64,000 nt of DNA from Coptis chinensis. Lineage: Eukaryota; Streptophyta; Magnoliopsida; Ranunculales; Ranunculaceae. A program made the position numbers and the translations under genes. This document shows, one piece after another, positions 1-11,487 of the stretch; within the stretch, counting starts at the first letter, position 1; every line of letters starts with the position of its first letter. Under the pieces are notes generated by a model. It saw only the letters and a program-made list of their open reading frames with translations. It did not search any database and was not told the origin of the DNA. The stretch spans positions 73,561,501 to 73,625,500 of the forward strand of contig CM027378.1 of assembly GCA_015680905.1 (NCBI GenBank). The letters are read 5' to 3'.

Positions 1-808
1 ACGAGGGTTAAAATCTGAGTTGGGTGAGTTGTTTCTAAACCCTACAGGGTAAAGCTGCTCTCTATAAGACATTCGCAATCTCAATGAGTATTGTCGAAAT
101 CGATTTATTATGCAATACAAGAGTCGTATTTTAGTTTAGGTATAATACTTTGCATGTTTAGTTTTGTCGTGATTTATCTGCATGTATGTATACTATATCA
201 AGATGCTTATGTATTTAGATCATTATGAGTGATTCAAATTTGCTCATTCATTGTTGATATACGTTTACGTAATATCGATTTACAAATTAGCATATACATA
301 TCATTATTATCGATGTATATTTGCCCATGACGTATGGAAATATTTATCGATGACACAAGTTTGCCTATCATTATAGCTATCGCATTATGAGTAGAGTACC
401 TTCACATGCTATTGCACCTAGTATTGTATGAGTAGATTGTATTTGCATGTTTGTATTTTCACCCTTGCATAAATCTTAAAAATAAATAAAAAAATAAAAA
501 AAATTAATTAAATTAAAATTAATACCGCCTTTGCATAAATTTTAATTCCATAAATCTTAATCATATTCCGATGGTGTCAAGAAAACTTGAAAGATTGAGG
601 TTACTTAATTAGAACCGTGCTTGCACGGAAAGCCTCCCTCATATCTCTCTTGTGACCGGTCATTTGGTTTATGCACACGTATTCCTAGCTTCACTGCTAC
701 GTTAGCAGCAGCTTAGGCATATGTTGTTAAACTCTAATGCTTAAGATAATAATAAAATTCGAGTCCTATTAAATTCCTTCTGTAAGTTAGATCTAATTTT
801 ATGCTTGC
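1..808 (+). other. AT-rich leader upstream of gag
   Basis: No open frame of note. The sequence is AT-rich with an A-rich patch near 480-520. It reads as untranslated leader or residual 5' sequence of the retroelement; no PBS or LTR boundary is recognisable here. Confidence 0.5.
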
Positions 809-1830
809 ATGAGATTAAGGTCTGGTTCCACTAAAGAAATTGAACATACCTATCGTCGAAAAAAATACGATAAGCAATTGCGTAAGTTTTCACCTAAAAA
901 TTGTTCTTCTACTGCTAATTACCTTCATCACAATCCTTCATCGCTATCAACTTCTGTCATTATGGCCGACGATCCTCCACCAGCAGAGAAGCCCCTCTCG
1001 GATTTCTATACTGCATTACAGGAAGGACCTTCTTCCTGCATCAAACTTGAGGACATTGTCGGTGATTTTCGTATCCCACCAAACGTTTTCAGTTTGTTAC
1101 CTATATATCATGGTTTGGAGCACGAAAAACCTTACAATCATCTTCGTCGGCTTCAACAAGTGGCAACAACATTTCACCATCCAGCAGTCTCTAAGGAACA
1201 ACTCTTGCTTCGACTGTTTCCATTCACTTTAGCGGAAAAAGCGTCAATCTGGCTAGCAGGACAACAGCCACAGTCCATAGATACATGGAATCGACTAGTT
1301 CAAGCTTTCATGCTTCAGTTTTACACTCAGAAAAAAACAACTGAAATGCTTCAGAAAATTCAATTCTTTCGTCAAAATCCTCATGAATCCTTTACAGAAG
1401 CATGGAGTCGTTTTACTGATCTTCTGTTAGAATGTCCTCATCACCAACTGGAAAAAGTTGTCCTTGTTCGTTCATTCTTTAATGGTCTTTCTGATCATCA
1501 AAAAGAAACTCTTGATATAATGAGCGGCGGTTGCTTCATGGACAAAGGAGCTCTTGAAGCTTATACTTTTCTTGAAAAACAAGCTTAAAAAAAGTGGTAC
1601 ACACCGGGTAACACCGAGTCGTCTAGGTCATCAAAGGACAATGTTACAAAGGCCACATCTATTTTTGAGGTAAAACCCGATCCCGAAATAAAAAATTTGA
1701 TAGAATCCCTAACTAAAAAGTAGATGCCCTGCGGTTCAAGTAAACGATCAACTACCAAAACCGGTCATGAACGTTGACACGCCCCTTGTGTCCTTTGTCT
1801 TAGTCCCGACCATCCCGATGCATATTGTCC
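809..1830 (+). pseudogene. gag: Retroelement gag (capsid plus zinc knuckle), broken
   Basis: An open frame of 259 codons from 809 to 1588 starts MRLRSG, a usual Athila gag start. Residues about 95-250 form the retrotransposon gag domain (PF03732 type): the block LRLFPFTLAEKASIWL, the W-N-R-L-V-Q-A-F helix, F-x-E-A-W-S-R-F, and a PHH followed by F-F-N-G-L. The frame stops at 1588. A CX2CX4HX4C zinc knuckle survives in another frame at 1787-1828, about 200 bases downstream, as expected for the nucleocapsid end of gag. In the family the product packages element RNA. This copy is disrupted between capsid and knuckle. Confidence 0.85.
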
Positions 1831-2732
1831 TTTGTTATATGCTTCCCTACTCAACAATCGGAGGAGGCATGTGCATTCAACATTCCTAATGCACCGTGGA
1901 GACAACATCCGAATTTCGGCGAAGCCAAAATAACCAACAAATGGGGGCTCCTCCGGTTTCGCTTAATCCAATTGCTCGACCTACCAACAATTTTATTCCA
2001 TACCGCCAAGGAAATAATCAACAATACCAACAAGGTCAATTTCAAAAATTCCAATGCTAATTATCAAACCAACCGCAACCTTGTTCCAAATTTAATCCAG
2101 ATCCCAACTATAATCAACAACTTCTCAAAGAATAATCGTGAACTACTATTTGCTGACAACCGCAAGAACCCGCTTCAGATAGGACAAACGAGACTTTCTT
2201 AGCTTACATGAACCAACAATCTCAAATTTTAACGTCTATCCAACAATCACTTCAAAGAATTGGTGCAAGAAAAGAGTCGAGAAAGGCGTGTTTTTTCGCA
2301 CAAGCAGGTTCCAAACCCTAAACCAAAGAAACACACCTTTGAACTCACCAATGCCTCGGTACAAGCACCCCCAACCAAGGTGAGGTGCATGCAATCACTA
2401 CTCTACGATCCGAAAAAGCGTAGACAATCAAATACGATGCCGGATGATCAACCAAAAGGAAAAGAGGGTTCCAAGGAATCTATTTCTAATAATGAACCTA
2501 CGGAAGATTCCTCGATTCAACAAAGTCAACACCTCGAATGTAGGAAACAAGCAAGTAGACCCCTTTGCCAAATTCGCCCTAAGGCACCGCTTTCTGCAGC
2601 GACGCTTTGGCAAAGAATAAACCCGATGAGAATTTTCTTTGAAATTCGAGAGACCTTTCAAAATTTAACAATCAACTTACCTTTTCTCAATGCCTTAAAA
2701 CTATTATCAAAACATGCAAAATTTCGAAAGAT
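1831..2732 (+). other. gag-protease linker, degenerate
   Basis: This interval holds only short frames in shifting phase (for example 2260-2868), with charged low-complexity peptides. Position and composition match the variable linker between nucleocapsid and protease in Athila-type elements. Nothing else is recognised. Confidence 0.45.
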
Positions 2733-3218
2733 ATGTGCACCACAAAAAGGAGAACTAATGTTCCTCAACAAGCGTTCCTCATCGAAGCGGTTTCCCTCCA
2801 TCAATCAGAAACACAATGGTATAGTAAAATACAAGGACCCGGTAGACCAACGGTTCCATGCACCTTAGGTGACAAATACACCGCCACTCATCGCTATTTA
2901 TTAGACCTAGGAGCTAGTGTGAACTTACTTCCATATTATTTATTTAAACAACTAGGTCTTCATGAGCTCAAGCCTACCACCATGACTCTACAGGTTAGCG
3001 GATCGTTCCATAAAGTATCCAAAAGGAATTGTGGAAAACGCCCCAGTAAAAGTCCAAGATTTCTTCTATCCCGTAGACTTTGTTATTTTGGATACGAAGT
3101 GGCATGTGATTCCATTCCTATCATTTTAGGACGTCCGTTCCTCGCCATCGCTAATGCTCTTATTAAGCGTAGAGATGGTTCCATGACCATGTCCTTCGAA
3201 ATCTTTCGGTCGAGGTGA
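2733..3218 (+). pseudogene. Retroelement aspartic protease, remnant
   Basis: The 161-codon frame contains the retropepsin active-site motif D-L-G-A-S-V-N-L-L-P, with the catalytic GAC codon at 2904-2906. It is followed by LFKQLGL and, near the end, the second conserved block I-I-L-G-R-P-F-L-A, the usual plant retropepsin pattern ILGRPFL. The protease would cleave the gag-pol polyprotein. It is no longer in frame with gag or RT, and its apparent start lies in the linker rather than at a true initiator. Confidence 0.8.
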
Positions 3219-3278
3219 ATGTGTTCAAGTTGATGAAACAACTTCCGAGCTTGACATTGATGGTGAAGTCAAGCGGGG

Positions 3279-3607
3279 TTGTTGAAAGATTCCGCAAGAA
3301 TATTTCACAAACTCTTTTCCCAAGATGAGGTGTACCAATTTCTTTCCTTTAGCGAATCGAAGTTTGAGGACGATGATTATACACAAGAAGTAAATGAGTT
3401 ATTAGAGTCGGTGCCATTATTTGACCCTACAACAACGGTGATGTCAAGTAACTTGGATGATCATCAATCATTTTTCGCATGGATGATGACCTCCCTCAAG
3501 AATCTTTAATACCCACTCACCACCCCCGATTTAAAACCTCTTCCTTTGGAATTAAAATACGCTGACTTTGATGCGATGGTCGTCACCCAGTTATTATTTC
3601 TTCACAA
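3279..3607 (+). other. Protease-RT spacer
   Basis: A short frame at 3279-3509 encodes an acidic peptide with no domain I recognise. It lies where Athila elements have a variable connection between protease and RT. Confidence 0.4.
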
Positions 3608-5055
3608 TTGACTGACGATCAGGAAGCTCGTTTAATTAATGTCATTCAACAACATCGTTCTGCTATTGGATGGTCCCTCGATGACATTAAAGGCATTGAA
3701 CCTAATGTGTGCACCCATCGCATACACTTGGAAGAAAATGCTAAGACACATCGCGTGAACCACCACGTCGCTTTAAACCCTATCATGAAAGATGTGGTCC
3801 GAGAGGAAGTGTTAAAATTACTAGATGCGGTATTATTTACCCTATCTCTCGATAATTGTTTGGGTGAGTCCATTACACGTGGTTCCAAAGAAATCTGGCG
3901 GCACGGTTGTGCGAAATGATAAAGATGAATGCATTTCACCGATCCCAAAGTAAAATGGCTTAATATGCATTAACTATCGCAAAACTTAATGCCGCCACTC
4001 GTAAGGATCACTTTCCACTTCCATTCATCGATCGGATGCTTGAACGCGTTTAGCCGGTCATGCCTATTATCGTTTTCTTGATGGTTATTCAGGTTATTTT
4101 CAGATAGTCATAGACCTGGCCGATCAAGAAAAGACAACGCGTTCAATTGGTCCATTTGGTACTTTTGCATATAGGCGAATGCCTTTCGCCTTTGCAATGC
4201 ACCGGTACTTTCCAACACCGCATGCTTCATATTTTCGATTGATATGGTTGAACGGTTTATGGAAGTATTCATGGGCGACTTCTCAATTTATGGAGATTCT
4301 TTCGATAAAGTGTCTATCAAATCTTGAAAAGGTCTTTACACGCCGTTGTGAAGAGAAAACCTTGTTCTTAATTGGGAAAAATGTCATTTCATGGTTACTA
4401 AAGGAATAGTTTTAGGACACATCGTTTCAAAGGACGGAATCGAAGTCGACAAAGCTAAGATAGAAAAATTGATTCACTTCCTATACCAAAAAACGAGAGA
4501 TTCGAGACATTGGCGCAGATTTGAGGCGATTCGAGATTTCTCAAAGGTTGCTAGACCTTTAACCAATCTCCCCGCTTAAAGATGCCGCTTTTTTATTTCA
4601 GTTTCAGTTGCAAACAAGCCTTTGAGATATTAAAACCGCGATTAACTACCGCTCCCATAATTCAACCACCGATTGGTCTAAACCTTTTGAATTAATGTGT
4701 GACGCGAGCTTAATTATGCTATAGAGCCGCATTAGGGCAACACCGAGAAGATAAGCCAGTTGTCATTTACTATGCGAGTAAAACCCTTAATGAAGCTCAA
4801 CATAACTATACCACCACTGAGAAAGAGTTTCTTGCCGTTGTATATGCGTTAGATAAGTTTCGTCCTTACCTAGTGGGTTCTCCAACTATTGTCTACACTG
4901 ACTATGCGGCACTTCGTTATCTATTAGCGAAAAAAGATGCAAAACAAAGGTTGATCCGATGGATTCTCCTTTTGCAAGAGTTTACTCTCGAAATTAGAGA
5001 TAAAAAAGGTAGCGAAAATGTGGTTGCAGACCATTTATCAAGAACTTGTCAGTGA
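3608..5055 (+). pseudogene. Retroelement reverse transcriptase and RNase H, multiply frameshifted
   Basis: Pieces of RT and RNase H appear in order but in different frames. 3608-3919 carries the RT N-terminus, including WSLDDIKGI and the LNPIMKDVVREEVLK block. 3960-4200 carries INYRKLNAATRKDHFPLPF and RMPFAFA-like motifs in other frames. At 4270-4310 a MGDFSIYGDSFD segment stands where the catalytic FVDD-type motif normally lies. RNase H covers about 4640-5055: a CDAS start, [21 protein letters not shown], the [11 protein letters not shown] block and a final VVADHLSR. Several stops and frameshifts separate the blocks, so no active enzyme is encoded. Confidence 0.85.
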
Positions 5056-5104
5056 TGTTGATACCGATATCTAACCTATCCGTGATTCCTTTCCGGATGA
5101 ACAC

Positions 5105-6055
5105 TTGTATTCTATTTTTTCGTCCCCTTGGTACGCAGACATAGTAAATTACTTAGTTACCGATGAAGTCCCTTTATCTTGGTCTCGTAATGACCGGAAA
5201 AAGTTCTTATCCACTGTGAAATTATATTTCTGGGATGATCCCTACCTCTTCAAGTATTGTTCAGACCAACTAATCCGTCGTTGCATTCCCGATTGGGAAT
5301 ACAACGATGTGTTATCCTTCTGCCATGAACAATCTTGTGGTGCTCATTTTAGTGGTAAGAAAACTGTGGCCAAGGTTCTACAATGTGGTTTTTATTGGCC
5401 AACACTGTTTAGAGATGCACATGAGCATTGCAAAGCATGCAATCGCTGCCAGCAATTAGGTCGCATTACTCAACGCAATATGATGCCCTTAAATCCCATT
5501 CTAATTGTGGAAATATTTGATGTATGGGGCATCGACTTCATGGGTCCATTTCCAAATTCTCATGGCTTCCTATACATACTTGTAGCAGTTGACTATGTGT
5601 CAAAATGGATTGAGGCATTGGCATGTCATGCTAACGATCATAAAACGGTCGTTTTGTTCGTAAAAGAAAATATTTTCTCTCGATTTGGTGTTCCAAAAGC
5701 TATAATTAGTGACGGGGGAAAACATTTCTGCAATAAAATTTTTGAATCATTAGTAAAGAAATATGGAGTCACGCACAAAGTGGCAACTCCGTACCATCCT
5801 CAAACCAATGGTCAAGTAGAAGTCTCTAATCGAGAAATCAAATCCATTTTGGAAAAAACTGTCAATCCATCTAGGAAAGATCGGTTCTACGATTATCCGA
5901 TGCCTGTGTGGGCATACGTAACGACTTTTAAGACACCTATAGGGATGTCTCAGATCGCCTCGCTTTTGGAAAACCTTGTCATCCGCCGGTTGAACTTGAG
6001 CACCGTGCTCTATGGGCCATCAAAAGCCTCAATTATAACACTAACGCGGGCTTAA
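5105..6055 (+). pseudogene. Retroelement integrase
   Basis: This 316-codon frame is the best preserved pol domain. It has the zinc-binding HHCC region ending in [12 protein letters not shown], then the catalytic core: [12 protein letters not shown] (first Asp), ISDGGKHF (second Asp), and [18 protein letters not shown] (catalytic Glu). In active elements integrase inserts the cDNA. The C-terminal part degenerates after about residue 280, with remnants in other frames to about 6380. The frame is detached from RT/RNase H, so I score it as a pseudogene although the DDE residues are present. Confidence 0.88.
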
Positions 6056-7689
6056 AAAAGAGAAAATTGCAGGTTAAATGAGCTTGAGGAAATTCGAGTG
6101 ATGCCTATGATCTCAAATCCTATAAAGCCAACATGAAAAGAGTGCATGACAAGCACATATTGAGAAAAGAGTTCAAAGTCGGTCAAAAAGTTTTGATGTA
6201 CAACTCAAGATTACACATTTTTCCGGAAAATTAAAAACTCGATGGTCCGGTCCTTTCTTTTTACTTTGTCACCCCTTATGGGGCTATCTCGTGAAAAAAC
6301 GTAAATGATGGTAGCGAATTTCAAGTAAATGGCCAGCTTTAAACATTATCATGAGTTGCGCTCTCCGGATGTCGAAGAGACTCTACTCAATGATCCAAGT
6401 CTACTGATGACTAATAGATTATTTGGTGTACTTCTTTCCATGTATTTAAACAGAAAAGTATGCCATTAGGGTAGCCGGGCCCTCTTCTATTTTCTTTTCT
6501 AAAAATTCCTAGAGTGTGTGGTTGCAAGCCGGAACCTTAGTCCACAAAAACTCTACTTTAACCGAGTATAAATGTCTTCTCGATAATCGAGCAAACGCGT
6601 CTACGGAAAATAATGGGTACCAAAAATTTCAAATCCTTCTTTTTCTTCCTTTTCTATTCTCTTCCTCGCGAACTCCAACTCATCATTTGGTGTAAATCTC
6701 ACCCATCTCGAATTGGTAATGGTCGTAGTACTTTTTGCTCGAAAAGCCGACGCGGCGAAAAAAGGATGGGGGGTGGTGTATGAACCGGCCAAACTCCTTT
6801 TCTCGTCTGTGTCTTGATCTTCTATCCGAGATGAGCCGGTATAAGGTATATTATTGTCCGACACCATTTCAAAGGGATAAACTTCGTCATCGCCCCAGAT
6901 TATTCCCACGGGTTGGGAATCGCCTTGAGGATCCGACGTTAAAAGACTCACAATCGTCTTGAGGATCGGACGTTAAAAGACTCACATTCGCCTTGAGGAT
7001 CCGATGTTAAAAACTCACATTCGCCTTGAGGATCCGACGAAAAAGACTCAACATGTATATACTCATTTTTTTAGCACCCTTAATGGTGCCCAAAGAGAGT
7101 CGCGGATATGCACCATCGGACATTTCCTAGTTCATGCGGGCAATGGATTCCACCGTGCCAACCCCGATCGGTTTTCTATGCGGATCTGTTTTGGGGCGGT
7201 TTGAGGCTATACCATATGTACTAAGGGTAATATTATTATTAGACCATTGCACATTGGTCAAGGATGGTACCGTCCTGAACCCTAGGCCCCCAAAACATAA
7301 AGGATAAGCCACATTCTGGCTGGATTGGGTTCGCCCAGAGCCGACATGAAAGTTGCCTGAGTTAAGCTGTTGTGATGTGTTGTTTTATTTGGATTACCGG
7401 TGTTGTTGACACATTCTTCTCGACTTGTACATTTGTATATAAAAGTGTAAATAAATAAAACCAAGTTAAAAAAAAAAAAAAAAAAAATTGAATGTGATTT
7501 TTTCATATTCTAGTGGATGACATTTTTAATGCCTATCGTTTTGATACCTCATCCGTTCAATTTGGAGTTGAAACGAATCGAATTTCCACGTTTGAAATTT
7601 CGGAACATTTGGGGACATAAGGGGAATTTCTGTAATTCATTTGGGTTTGGGCCAAAATTTTGACCCGACCCAAAAATCAAAAATCCGGG
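6056..7689 (+). other. Post-integrase sequence without recognisable genes
   Basis: Only short chance frames occur. It contains a 34-bp tandem repeat (6921-7055) and an A tract near 7468-7488. It separates integrase from the first TATA-preceded cassette. Confidence 0.5.
6921..7055 (+). repeat. 34-bp tandem repeat, four units
   Basis: Four adjacent units share the core CTTGAGGATCCGACGTTAAA and begin near 6921, 6955, 6989 and 7022. Units 1-3 differ by a few bases; unit 4 has a small deletion. Confidence 0.85.
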
Positions 7690-7695
7690 TATAAA
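7690..7695 (+). promoter_or_regulatory. TATA motif upstream of post-pol cassette 1
   Basis: TATAAA in the context CCGGGTATAAAGCCC lies 231 bases before the cassette 1 ATG. The other post-pol units have TATA-like motifs in the same relative position, which raises its credibility. No transcript data are available. Confidence 0.45.
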
Positions 7696-7920
7696 GCCCA
7701 CGCGCGAGGCACCCACGCGTCAACCCCTCTCATTTCTTCTCCCACAAAAATCGGATCTTGGTCCCCCATTCAATTCACTCAAGCTGCCTGCCTACCACTG
7801 ATGAATTCGACCATACAAGACGCTGGCCAAACTCCACCAAACTCAACCCCTTCCTCCAAAGACCATCTCCACCACCTCCTCTTGCTATTTACATCCTCAA
7901 AATATCCTCTACACCGCTAT

Positions 7921-8930
7921 ATGGCAGCAAGAATTAATTACAGTTGAGAGGAATTTCGCAAATCTCTACAATTCCGGATGTTTCACCCATTTTTGATGAA
8001 GAAATTGCTAGTAGAGAGTGGGAATATCTATTGCAATCAATTCCAGCTCATTATTCAAGAATTGGTGTTGAAATTTTACAACAATGGAGGTTTCCGGGTG
8101 ACGAATTTTGGATTACGGCGGATGGGTTGGAACGTGAACTCGCTGGAGTTGATTTCGAATAATACCGCAGATTAGATAAACTCGATAGCCCGACCGTTAT
8201 TATCGAGTATCCAAACCGAGGGATTTGATGTTTGACATGCTTCTCGAGGGGAGTACAACATCGCTCGAATCTGCGTGTACCAAAGATTCGCCGACGACGT
8301 AACCAATTAGCCGCCACTAACGGTCGGGCGATAACGCCATTGGAACTTCAAAGACGCCCGACGTGAACAAGACTTTCTTGCACCTGCTGTGGATCTTACA
8401 GAGAGGAAGAACACTTTCTGTATGGTCCATTTCTGGGCCATATTCTTACGACCGCGTCAAACAGTGACTCCTCTTCTTGTACTTGTTACTTTCGGCTTAT
8501 GCTTAACTTAGGGTTCCAAATCGCTACTCTTTTTCATTGAAACAAGGTCTTTCGAGAATTTTGGAATTTTTGAGACTTGTGTTTTAGACCACGGGACCCA
8601 AGAGCTAGAGATGACATTGAGCATGATAACGCATTCCTCCTCCTCCTTCACCACCCGCATCGTTTTAATGAAGATACCATGCGCCCAATCAATACTCCTA
8701 TGGACGCCTTGAGAGGCACATGAATACTAGTATCGTGGGATGTTTCTTCGCCAGAAGAGATGCTTACTTCCTTAATGACTTCCAAAGAAGAAATGAGAAA
8801 TCGCCAAGGCCGTTTTCGGATAATGATGATGGCAACTCAAAAAGAAGAATTCCAAGATCGCTTCTTCTGATCTATAGGCCACATTCCGCGGTCATTTCGG
8901 CTGAAGTTCGTCGTGGGCGTAAGACGTAGA
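7921..8930 (+). pseudogene. Post-pol cassette 1: plant transposon-associated protein, broken
   Basis: It starts with ATG at 7921, followed by a stop eight codons later and a frameshift. Across frames the order is a start of the MAxR type, an EEFRKS-like segment, FDEEIASREWEYLL, an AHYSR motif, and FWITADGLERELAGVDF. This is the same domain pattern as in cassette 2 (FDIEIIRRGWTPLLYHL ... YSRELVLMFY). A polar, helix-prone C-terminal part lies in 8570-8930. The family resembles the uncharacterised plant transposon protein domain found downstream of integrase in Athila-type elements. Its function is unknown; a structural or envelope-like role is only speculation. Confidence 0.6.
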
Positions 8931-9188
8931 AACCGGGTTCATCTTCGCTAACCCGAGGATTCCCAAGAGTCGTTTATTTCCCTTAGTTTAGAAATGACTA
9001 TGTCATTTATTTCCCTTATGCATTGCATTTTTATTTTTTTAGTGCTAAATTATTATATATCGGTTGATTTCTCATAATTTTGTATCTCTAGACGGTTTGA
9101 ATGAGAAATTATTTATGTTATGCGAATATAGTACTTTCAAAAATATGAGTTTGCTCCTTGATTCATTGGGCCTACTCTCAAAGCCCAA

Positions 9189-9265
9189 CGGTCAGAACCC
9201 AACGGACTGATCCAAACGGTCAGAACCCAACGGACTGATCCAAACGGTCAGATGCCCAACGGTCA
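9189..9265 (+). repeat. 28-bp direct repeat with CCAACGG motifs
   Basis: The unit containing CGGTCAGAACCCAACGGACT occurs twice in tandem with partial third and fourth copies. It lies directly upstream of a TATA box, so it could be a promoter repeat. Confidence 0.8.
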
Positions 9266-9275
9266 GAAATCAAGT

Positions 9276-9283
9276 TATAAATA
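9276..9283 (+). promoter_or_regulatory. TATA box upstream of a small membrane ORF
   Basis: TATAAATA lies 77 bases before the ATG at 9353. It is followed by a pyrimidine-rich CT leader typical of plant 5' UTRs and preceded by the CCAACGG repeats. Confidence 0.55.
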
Positions 9284-9352
9284 CAACTCTCCTTTCCACT
9301 TTCACTCATTCCCTTCTCTCACTCTTCACAAATTTTCAATTCCTTGAACATA

Positions 9353-9463
9353 ATGAATCAAATAGGCCGATGGGAAAAGGAGCAACGCGAATGGGCTATC
9401 ACATTAATCGTGATAACAGTGTTTATCATTATTCTCTTGTCACTCATGCATAACATGATCTAG
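9353..9463 (+). CDS. Small single-pass membrane protein ORF (36 aa) in the retroelement post-pol region
   Basis: ATG at 9353, TAG at 9461-9463. The N-terminal 14 residues are polar and charged (MNQIGRWEKEQREW). About 18 hydrophobic residues rich in Ile, Val and Leu follow, and then a short tail ending HNMI. This is a clean single transmembrane segment with a cytoplasmic-type head. A TATA box and a CT-rich leader lie immediately upstream, in the order expected of a short transcription unit. I do not recognise a homologue. Envelope-like ORFs with transmembrane segments are known downstream of pol in Athila-type elements, but this one is much shorter. A chance ORF of this length is possible; the promoter context is what makes it notable. 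Confidence 0.4.
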   Translation: MNQIGRWEKEQREWAITLIVITVFIIILLSLMHNMI

Positions 9464-9617
9464 AACATCTAGATCTATGTAACCGTTTTTCTTTTTTCTG
9501 ATTTTCATTTTGTATATTAGTATGGTGTCTTAAATAATTATCACACATTTGTACGGGTTACGTATTAAATGGAGAAGTTCCGTATTAAATATTTGTGTAT
9601 ATTAGTTGTCTTTTCCT

Positions 9618-9755
9618 CTCTAAAAAAAATAAAAATAAAAATAAAATAATAAAAATAAATAATAAATAATAATAATAATAATACATAATAATAAAAATAA
9701 TAATAAATAATAATAATAATAATAAAATAATAATAATAATAAAATAAATAAACAA
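9618..9755. repeat. AAT/AATAA microsatellite
   Basis: About 135 bases of A/T trinucleotide and pentanucleotide repeats. It produces long spurious minus-strand frames of Tyr, Ile, Phe and Leu that should be ignored. Confidence 0.9.
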
Positions 9756-10111
9756 ACCATAACAAAGATAGGCCATCCAAAACTCACCAAAATAATTAAT
9801 GGATACACATGGTGTTCAGAGAAAATCGCGCACGCTACAAGGTACACATAACACTTGTCACACATGTAGCTCGATTATTCTATCCATATTCTATTACCGA
9901 AGTTATGATCATCATTTCTGAAATTACGTAAGTCTAACTACCCCTGCGTGAAACTTTCCTCCGTATTTTCTAACATTAAACCATCTCATTAATTGTATTT
10001 TGATATCTGACATGACAAAGACTTAATGTGGATCCCCTATGATGTTGTTCATAATCACATGGGTCATTAACTACACTTGGACTCTAGATTGGTCTAGCCT
10101 CATAGATTGGC

Positions 10112-10118
10112 TATAAAT
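10112..10118 (+). promoter_or_regulatory. TATA box upstream of post-pol cassette 2
   Basis: TATAAAT in the context TTGGCTATAAATCTC, 63 bases before the ATG at 10175, with a CT-rich leader between them. Confidence 0.55.
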
Positions 10119-10174
10119 CTCTTTTTTTTTCAGCCATTCTTATTCATACAATTTTCACTATCCTTCCCTCAGTA

Positions 10175-11220
10175 ATGGCTCAACCAAGAAAAATAACGGC
10201 AGAGAAAGACTACCTGAAAACTTTCAAAGAGGGCCGGTTTTCTCCTTATTTTGACATCGAAATCATACGTCGCGGATGGACGCCCCTTCTATATCATTTA
10301 GCAGCTGGTTATTCCCGAGAATTGGTTTTGATGTTCTACCAATTTAGCGGATATGAAGATGGAAAATTCTACTTCAATGCCTATGGACAACGATTGGAAT
10401 TGAATAAGGAAATGATCTCCGACATACTTCAAATCCCAATAAAAACCCAGGAGTCCCTTGTTCAAGAGTCATCATTCGATTCCACAAAAACTTTACTGCG
10501 AGCTACCGTATCTCATGGCGACGTCGAAAATACACATCACATGGTTCTTCAATGCTCTTTGAAACAGAATCAACGTGTTGTGCTCCACTAGTTGGGACAT
10601 AATGTGGTAGGTACATCACACCAATCAGAAGTCACAAAGCCTCAACTTCACCTACTTTGGATTTTGCAAACTCAAAGAGATGACTTTTGTCTGATCCAAC
10701 ACCTCTGGAACGTAATCACCAAGAAAACAAGAAGGTCAGCACCTCTACCCACTTTGGTAACGCAGATTATGATGCGTTGGGGTTATCCAATAATTTCTCC
10801 AGAGACACCCCTTCAAAGAGCATATATAAAGGTACTTCAAACAGACTACATACTCCATTGGTTTTTGGACACCTGATACTCTGATAGATGAGCAAAACAC
10901 CCCAAGCTCAAATTCTGACAATTTATTTGATGAAAATGCCATGCTGAATATTATTGATCCCATGGAAGGCATTAAACTTCTTCATCAGGGTTTGAGGGAA
11001 CTACACGCTCGTCAGAATATCATCATCACAACTCTTCAGGATTTCCAAGATCGCCAAGCAACGCATGATGTTGAACGGGGAGGAGATCTTGGAAAATCAT
11101 TCTCAATCCTTGCAAAATCATGCTCTCCTAATGGAAAATCAAACTGTACTCTCTGCCCGACCAAGGGACATTGGATGCAAACCGCCAACAAATAGAAGAC
11201 CTAAACAGTTTGGTGCAAAA
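10175..11220 (+). pseudogene. Post-pol cassette 2: plant transposon-associated protein plus helical tail, broken
   Basis: ATG at 10175 opens a 138-codon frame with FSPYFDIEIIRRGWTPLLYH, then AGYSRELVLMFYQF and YGQRLELNKEMISDILQIPI. The frame stops at 10591. Related sequence continues in other frames to about 11195, ending in a helix-rich segment (MEGIKLLHQGLRELHARQN and following) that suggests a coiled coil. Cassette A of the minus-strand element (63088-61942) has the same order: MA start, the same globular pattern, then a helical tail. The product is of unknown function. I infer a retroelement accessory gene rather than a host gene from its place between integrase and the 3' LTR. Confidence 0.6.
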
Positions 11221-11272
11221 TATGCATCTCCAAGATCAATATAAGAATCCATGATATTACTAAGTCAATAAG

Positions 11273-11280
11273 TATATAAT
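11273..11280 (+). promoter_or_regulatory. TATA-like motif upstream of cassette 3
   Basis: TATATAAT lies 215 bases before the ATG at 11488. An acceptor-like pyrimidine tract ending TTGCAG occurs at about 11438-11456, so the leader may be spliced. AT-rich surroundings make a chance match possible. Confidence 0.3.
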
Positions 11281-11487
11281 CATATATGTTATTACGTTTT
11301 TCCGTCTTACTATGTATTTTGTCTTATCTTTTTGTCTTCTTTTGTATGAAATGCTTAGTAGGATTGTCATCATTTCCGTTGTGACTAAAATAATTTTAAC
11401 ATGTGCTACAGAGGGTCTATTTTCTTACATATTCATTTTTCCATCCCGGTTGCAGGTATCGTTACCCATTTCTTTACTTCATCCACC

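Noticed and set aside
9565-9865. Three overlapping minus-strand ORFs of Tyr, Ile, Phe and Leu resembling membrane proteins
   Set aside because: They are produced by the AAT/AATAA microsatellite at 9618-9755.
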